Shown: positions 6,236 through 9,567 of the stretch, in pieces
How the letters are laid out: every line of letters starts with the position of its first letter
Position numbering within the stretch: the stretch's first letter is position 1
Source: an uncultured Clostridia bacterium
GTDB lineage: Bacteria; Bacillota; Clostridia; Christensenellales; Borkfalkiaceae
Direction of reading: 5' to 3'
Length of the DNA stretch: 9,567 nt
Assembly (NCBI GenBank): GCA_944338265.1
Contig: CALVLO010000051.1
Coordinates: forward strand, 1-9,567
Notes under the pieces: generated by a model
Told to the model about the DNA's origin: nothing
Database searches by the model: none
Seen by the model: the letters and a program-made list of their open reading frames with translations, nothing else
Position numbers and translations under genes: made by a program

Positions 6236-6254
6236 CCTCCCTCACAGAGGGAGG
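6236..6254. repeat. Perfect 8-bp inverted repeat
   Basis: CCTCCCTC (6236-6243) and GAGGGAGG (6247-6254) flank an ACA loop. Its arms resemble the CTCCCTC and GAGGGAG arms at the start of the 200-bp unit. Confidence 0.75.
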
Positions 6255-6268
6255 CAAGAGGCAGAGAA

Positions 6269-6295
6269 CATGCCTCCCATGTTGAGGGGGGCATG
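6269..6295. repeat. 10-bp inverted repeat with one wobble
   Basis: CATGCCTCCC (6269-6278) pairs with GGGGGGCATG (6286-6295) across a 7-base loop, with T6275 opposite G6289. The right arm continues into GGAG, the same junction as at the end of the hairpin CCCCCCTTAA/TTAAGGGGGG in the 200-bp unit, which marks this part as a degenerate relative. Confidence 0.65.
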
Positions 6296-6361
6296 GAGGA
6301 GCTGCTCTCGCGACAAGAGGAGGCAAGAGGAAGGGACAGCTCCCTCAGCGAGAGAGCCAAG

Positions 6362-6534
6362 TAAGGGCGACAAAGCATGCGTAAGGAAATCTTCGTCAAA
6401 CCCATAGGGCAATTTGGCGAAAAGTTCCGAGCAAGGCGCGGAGCCTGCGCAAAAGCCGAAGGGAGTTTACAAAACGTAAATGACCGAGGCTTGCGTAAAG
6501 GCGACAAAGCATGCGTAAGGAAATCTTCGCCAAA
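6362..6534. repeat. 39-bp direct repeat flanking a 95-bp segment
   Basis: The 39 bp at 6362-6400 recur at 6496-6534 (offset 134) with two differences (6365/6499 and 6396/6530). Both contain GCGACAAAGCATGCGTAAGG. The second copy ends on the base immediately before the stop codon of the topoisomerase gene (TTA, 6535-6537 on the plus strand). The middle segment carries TTTAC/GTAAA arms at 6466-6480. Confidence 0.85.
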
Positions 6535-8994
6535 TTATTCTTCCGCCTCGCGGTAGCGCATCGCGTATACTTCCTTTGCCACCCACTTGATGCCTTTGAG
6601 CGTGCGCCCGCGGGTGTTGGTCGCATCGATGGGGATCTCTTCGGTGGAGAGTTCCGTCATCGTTTCATCCTCCCGCACGACGGCGAGCATATAGGGCACG
6701 GTGACGTAGTTGGCGAAGATGACCTTTGCGCCCTTGAGCGAGGCGATCTGCACGCCCTTGCGGTAGCGCGGGAGCGGATCGATCTGCGCGGCGATGACGC
6801 GCTTGAAGCGCCCTTCGGAGGTGGCGACGACGATCTCGCCCTCGCCATCGATCTGCGCGGCGAAGACGACGCGGTCCCCCTCCTTCAAATTCATCCCCTT
6901 GACGCCGCCCGAAATGCGCCCTTGCAGGGGGATATCGTCCTTTTTGGCGTTCAGACAGAGCCCGCCTTCGCTGACGAAGAAGACGGTGATGCCCTCTTCA
7001 TCGGCATCGGGCTGCACATAGAGGAGCTTATCGTCCTCGCCGAGGCGGATGCCCTGGAAGAGGCTCTTGCCCACGGCGTACTCGGACCAAGCCGTCTTTT
7101 TGAGCATGCCCTTTTCCGTGATAAAGAGCAGGTTGCCGCTGCCCACCTCGGCGCGGAAGAGGGCGACGGGGCGCTCCTCTTTGGCGGCTTCCTCGTTGAT
7201 CTCTGCGAGGGTGAAGCCGCGGTCGGAGAGTTTGCAGCCCACCGCCTCGCCGTAGATGCGGTAGCAGTTGCCGCGGTCGGAGAAGACGAGCATCTGCTCA
7301 TCCGAGAGCATGTGGATATGCTTGATGATGACGTTGCCGCGCTTGGACGTGGCGCCGATGATCTTGTTGGAGGCGTTGAAGTTGCGCTCCGTGACGCATT
7401 TGAGCCTGCCGTCCGCCGTGATGCAGGCGACGCTCTGCACGCCCGGCTCTTTGATATCGGTACGCTCTGCCTCTGCCTCGTCCTCCGAAAAGACGAGCAC
7501 GGACTTGCGGGGCGTTTTATACTTTTTCTTGATCTCGAGCAGCTCTTCTTTGACGACTTCGAGCTGCTTTCTTTGGCTGTTGACGATGGCGGTGAGCTTT
7601 TCGATGAGCTCTTTGAGGCGTTTGAGCTCCTCTTCGAGCTTGAAGACTTCGAGCTTAGTGAGGCGGGCGAGGCGGAGATCGAGGATCGCCTGCGCCTGCT
7701 TTTCGGAGAGGGAGAAGCGCTTTTTCAGCTTTTCGCGCGCGTCCGCCGTCGATTCGGCGCTCTTGATGATCTTGACGACTTCATCGATATTGCGCACGGC
7801 GATGATGAGCCCTTCCAAGATGTGGCAGCGCTCCTTCGCGGCGGCGAGATCGAAGCGGGTGCGGCGGAGCACGACTTCGCGCTGATAGTTGACGTAGTAG
7901 CGGATGATCTCCATGAGCCCCATGAGCATGGGCTTGCCGCCCGCGATGGCGACCATGTTCATGCCGAAGGTGACTTCGAGATCGGTGTACTTATACAGCA
8001 CCTTCATCACCTTCCTGATTGTCTTATCCACGTCCTCTTCGGGCACGGGGCGCACCTCGATGACGGCGCGGATGCCCTCGCGGTCGCTCTCGTCGCTCAC
8101 ACGGGAGATGGCGGCGAGCTCCTCCTTTTTCTCCTCGCGCAAGTCTGCGATCTTGCGCAGCAGCGAGGACTTGTTCACCTGATAGGGAAGCTCGGTGATG
8201 ACGATGTTCTTCTTGCCGCCGTCGCCCTCTTCCACGCGCACCTTGGCGCGGATGAGGATGCGCCCCTTGCCCGTCTTGTATGCCTGATTGAGCTCGTTGG
8301 CGATGATATAGCCGCCCGTGGGGAAATCGGGCGCGGGGATGTAACGGAGCATCTCGTTGAAGCGGATGTTCGGCTCGTCGATATAGGCGACGACGCCATC
8401 GATGACCTCTGCAAGGTTGTGGGGCGGGATGTTCGTTGCGAGCCCCACCGCAATGCCCGAAGCGCCGTTCACCAAAAGGTTGGGGAAGCGCCCGGGGAGC
8501 ATATCGGGCTCCTTTAAGGAGTCATCGAAGTTGAGCGAGAAGGGTACGGTGTTCTTTTCTAAATCGCGCAAGAGCTCCAAGGCGAGCGGTTCGAGCCGCG
8601 CCTCGGTATAGCGCATGGCGGCGGCGGGGTCGCCATCCACCGAGCCGAAGTTGCCGTGCCCGTTGACGAGGGTGCGCCCCATGTTGAAATCCTGCGCCAT
8701 GCGCACCATCGCATCGTAGACGGAGCTATCGCCGTGCGGGTGGTATTTACCCATGCAGTCGCCGACGATGCGCGCCGACTTTTTATGCGGCTTATCGGGC
8801 GTGAGCCCCATCTCGTACATGGTATAGAGGATGCGCCGCTGCACGGGCTTTAAGCCGTCTTCCACGCGGGGAAGGGCGCGATCTAAGATGACGAACTCCG
8901 CATACGGGAGCATGGCGGAGGGCAGCACCTCTTCCAAGGGGGTGACAAAGAGCGTGCCCTGCGGTTCTTCCTGCCTCTTTTCTTCACGCTTCAT
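6535..8994 (-). CDS. parC: Type IIA DNA topoisomerase subunit A (topoisomerase IV ParC-like)
   Basis: The A subunit cleaves and rejoins DNA, and works with the adjacent B subunit in an A2B2 enzyme that relaxes or decatenates DNA. The 819-residue product shows the winged-helix and tower core: VEDGLKPVQRRILYTMYEMG (44-63), KYHPHGDSSVYDAMVRMAQ (83-101) and the catalytic RYTEARL with Tyr129. Ser90 and Asp94 occupy the quinolone-determining positions (E. coli GyrA Ser83 and Asp87) in the usual sensitive state. A charged coiled-coil stretch follows near 440-495, then a beta-pinwheel C-terminal domain. No QRRGGKG-type GyrA box is present; the corresponding region reads NKIIGATSKRGN. That favours topoisomerase IV over gyrase, though family-level placement needs a tree. 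The ATG at 8994 has a perfect AAGGAGG at 9004-9010, inside the end of the B-subunit gene; the genes overlap by 11 bp. No terminator directly follows the stop. Confidence 0.93.
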   Translation of the reverse strand: MKREEKRQEEPQGTLFVTPLEEVLPSAMLPYAEFVILDRALPRVEDGLKPVQRRILYTMYEMGLTPDKPHKKSARIVGDCMGKYHPHGDSSVYDAMVRMAQDFNMGRTLVNGHGNFGSVDGDPAAAMRYTEARLEPLALELLRDLEKNTVPFSLNFDDSLKEPDMLPGRFPNLLVNGASGIAVGLATNIPPHNLAEVIDGVVAYIDEPNIRFNEMLRYIPAPDFPTGGYIIANELNQAYKTGKGRILIRAKVRVEEGDGGKKNIVITELPYQVNKSSLLRKIADLREEKKEELAAISRVSDESDREGIRAVIEVRPVPEEDVDKTIRKVMKVLYKYTDLEVTFGMNMVAIAGGKPMLMGLMEIIRYYVNYQREVVLRRTRFDLAAAKERCHILEGLIIAVRNIDEVVKIIKSAESTADAREKLKKRFSLSEKQAQAILDLRLARLTKLEVFKLEEELKRLKELIEKLTAIVNSQRKQLEVVKEELLEIKKKYKTPRKSVLVFSEDEAEAERTDIKEPGVQSVACITADGRLKCVTERNFNASNKIIGATSKRGNVIIKHIHMLSDEQMLVFSDRGNCYRIYGEAVGCKLSDRGFTLAEINEEAAKEERPVALFRAEVGSGNLLFITEKGMLKKTAWSEYAVGKSLFQGIRLGEDDKLLYVQPDADEEGITVFFVSEGGLCLNAKKDDIPLQGRISGGVKGMNLKEGDRVVFAAQIDGEGEIVVATSEGRFKRVIAAQIDPLPRYRKGVQIASLKGAKVIFANYVTVPYMLAVVREDETMTELSTEEIPIDATNTRGRTLKGIKWVAKEVYAMRYREAEE

Positions 8995-9567
8995 CTTCCG
9001 CCGCCTCCTTCTTGAGTTTTACCTTATCCATGAACGCATCCGTCTTGTTGAAGTTGGCGTTCCTGTTCAAAAATTCCTTTCTCCCCTCTACCCTGTCGCC
9101 CATGAGGGTGGTGATCATATCCTCCGCGGCGACGGCATCTTCGATGGTCACCTGCGTGAGGTTGCGGTGGAGAGGGTCCATCGTCGTTTTCCAGAGCTGT
9201 TCGGCGCTCATCTCGCCCAAGCCCTTATAGCGCTGCACGAGATAGCCCCGCCCTACCTTTTCGATCTTCTGCTGCAATTCTTCCTCGTCGTAGGCGTACT
9301 CCTCTGCGCTGCCGTTCTGGCGGTACACCTTGTAGAGGGGCGGCATGCCGATATACACATGCCCCGCGTTGACGAGCGGGCGCATATAGCGGAAGAAGAA
9401 GGTTAAAAGGATGCAGCGGATATGGAAGCCGTCCTGATCGGCATCGGAGAGGATGATGACCTTGTGATAGTTGAGCTTATCGAGGTTGAAATCGTTCCCG
9501 ACGCCCGCGCCGAGCGCGGAGATGATGGTGCGGATCTCCTCGTTGGCGAGCACCTGATCGAGCCGCT
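8984..9567 (-). CDS. parE: Type IIA DNA topoisomerase subunit B, C-terminal part (ParE-like, cut by window edge)
   Basis: Only the last 193 codons are in the window; the frame runs open to the right edge and the GTG at 9553 is internal. The segment is the TOPRIM and C-terminal region of the ATP-hydrolysing subunit: VLANEEIRTIISALGAG, then the metal-binding DADQDGFHIR (most bacterial homologues have DADVDGAHIR; both Asp residues are kept), the RYMRPL and PPLYKV segment, and RYKGLGEMSAEQLWKTTMDP, the signature of this family. The protein ends in a Lys/Glu-rich tail. Its TGA stop overlaps the start of the A subunit, so the two are translationally coupled and probably made in equal amounts. ParE or GyrB cannot be decided from this end alone; the partner without a GyrA box favours ParE. 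Confidence 0.93.
   Translation of the reverse strand, partial: RLDQVLANEEIRTIISALGAGVGNDFNLDKLNYHKVIILSDADQDGFHIRCILLTFFFRYMRPLVNAGHVYIGMPPLYKVYRQNGSAEEYAYDEEELQQKIEKVGRGYLVQRYKGLGEMSAEQLWKTTMDPLHRNLTQVTIEDAVAAEDMITTLMGDRVEGRKEFLNRNANFNKTDAFMDKVKLKKEAAEDEA
9004..9010 (-). promoter_or_regulatory. Ribosome-binding site of the A subunit inside the B-subunit gene
   Basis: On the minus strand AAGGAGG lies nine bases before the ATG at 8994. It matches the anti-Shine-Dalgarno sequence fully and decides the start; it lies within the last codons of the B subunit. Confidence 0.85.

Larger units (their letters stand above)
5606..6534. repeat. Gene-free island of tandem, inverted and direct repeats
   Basis: No credible gene lies in these 929 bases. 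They are built from (i) two and a fraction copies of a 200-bp hairpin-rich unit (5606-6033), (ii) a run of separate GC-rich hairpins (6042-6154), (iii) a degenerate section (6210-6361) that reuses pieces of the unit, such as GGGGGGCATGGAG and an AGCTCCCTCA/GAGAGCCAAG relative, and (iv) a 39-bp direct repeat (6362-6400 and 6496-6534) reaching the topoisomerase stop codon. Short open frames inside it translate repeat sequence, and two of them share nearly the same C-terminal part because the DNA is duplicated. This looks like a composite of several intergenic repeat families rather than one transposon; I see no transposase and no clear target-site duplication. Confidence 0.85.

Noticed and set aside
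6163..6507. Minus-strand frame of 114 codons in the repeat island
   Set aside because: It covers several hairpins and one copy of the 39-bp repeat; it has no domain and no convincing ribosome site, and the same peptide string recurs in another frame because of the repeat.
5606..6534. Insertion sequence or transposon
   Set aside because: No transposase frame, no matching terminal inverted repeats at the outer ends and no clear target-site duplication were found.
6511..8517. Open frame of 668 codons on the plus strand, antisense to the topoisomerase A gene
   Set aside because: It lies opposite a clearly conserved gene, is rich in Asp, His, Glu, Leu and Ala as expected from the complement of GC-rich codons, and has no recognisable domain.

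Overview
The window reads as a chromosomal fragment of a GC-rich member of the Firmicutes, probably a gut-type Clostridia lineage. This rests on the protein families, the AGGAGG-type ribosome sites, a housekeeping promoter of TTGACA/TACAAT type, and an intergenic repeat island whose unit (centred on GTCACTTCGTGAC and AAGAGGGAGCCAAGG) resembles repeats I recall from gut Clostridia. The taxonomic call is inference; no rRNA or tRNA is present.

Layout. At the left edge there is the possible last codons of an upstream plus-strand gene, overlapping (ATGA) a gene for a multi-pass membrane protein of unknown function (22-933, +). It converges on the minus-strand genes at a perfect bidirectional hairpin terminator (942-970). 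From 5434 down to 983 runs a tight minus-strand operon: 6-phosphofructokinase (pfkA), a Ppx/GppA-family phosphatase with an unusual tail holding two AT-hook-like motifs, and polyphosphate kinase (ppk). A sigma-A-type promoter lies just upstream of pfkA. Behind it are four 5-bp repeats spaced exactly 11 bp apart, in the pattern of PhoB/PhoP (phosphate-starvation) boxes. A hairpin terminator (5553-5581) closes off whatever is transcribed from further upstream. From 5606 to 6534 there is a roughly 930-bp gene-free island of tandem and inverted repeats. It reaches exactly to the stop codon of a type IIA topoisomerase A subunit (6535-8994, -), which overlaps the 3' end of its partner B subunit (8984-9567, -, cut by the window edge).

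How it fits together. The pfkA-ppx-ppk operon joins a glycolytic phosphoryl-transfer step to polyphosphate synthesis and, probably, breakdown. The Pho-box-like array in front suggests the unit is controlled by phosphate supply. That combination, plus the odd features of two of the proteins (Asp to Ala in the GGDGS motif of the kinase; AT-hook-like tail and altered motifs in the phosphatase), is the most interesting part of the window. The topoisomerase pair is ordinary in content. It lacks a canonical GyrA box, so topoisomerase IV (ParE/ParC) is the better label than gyrase.
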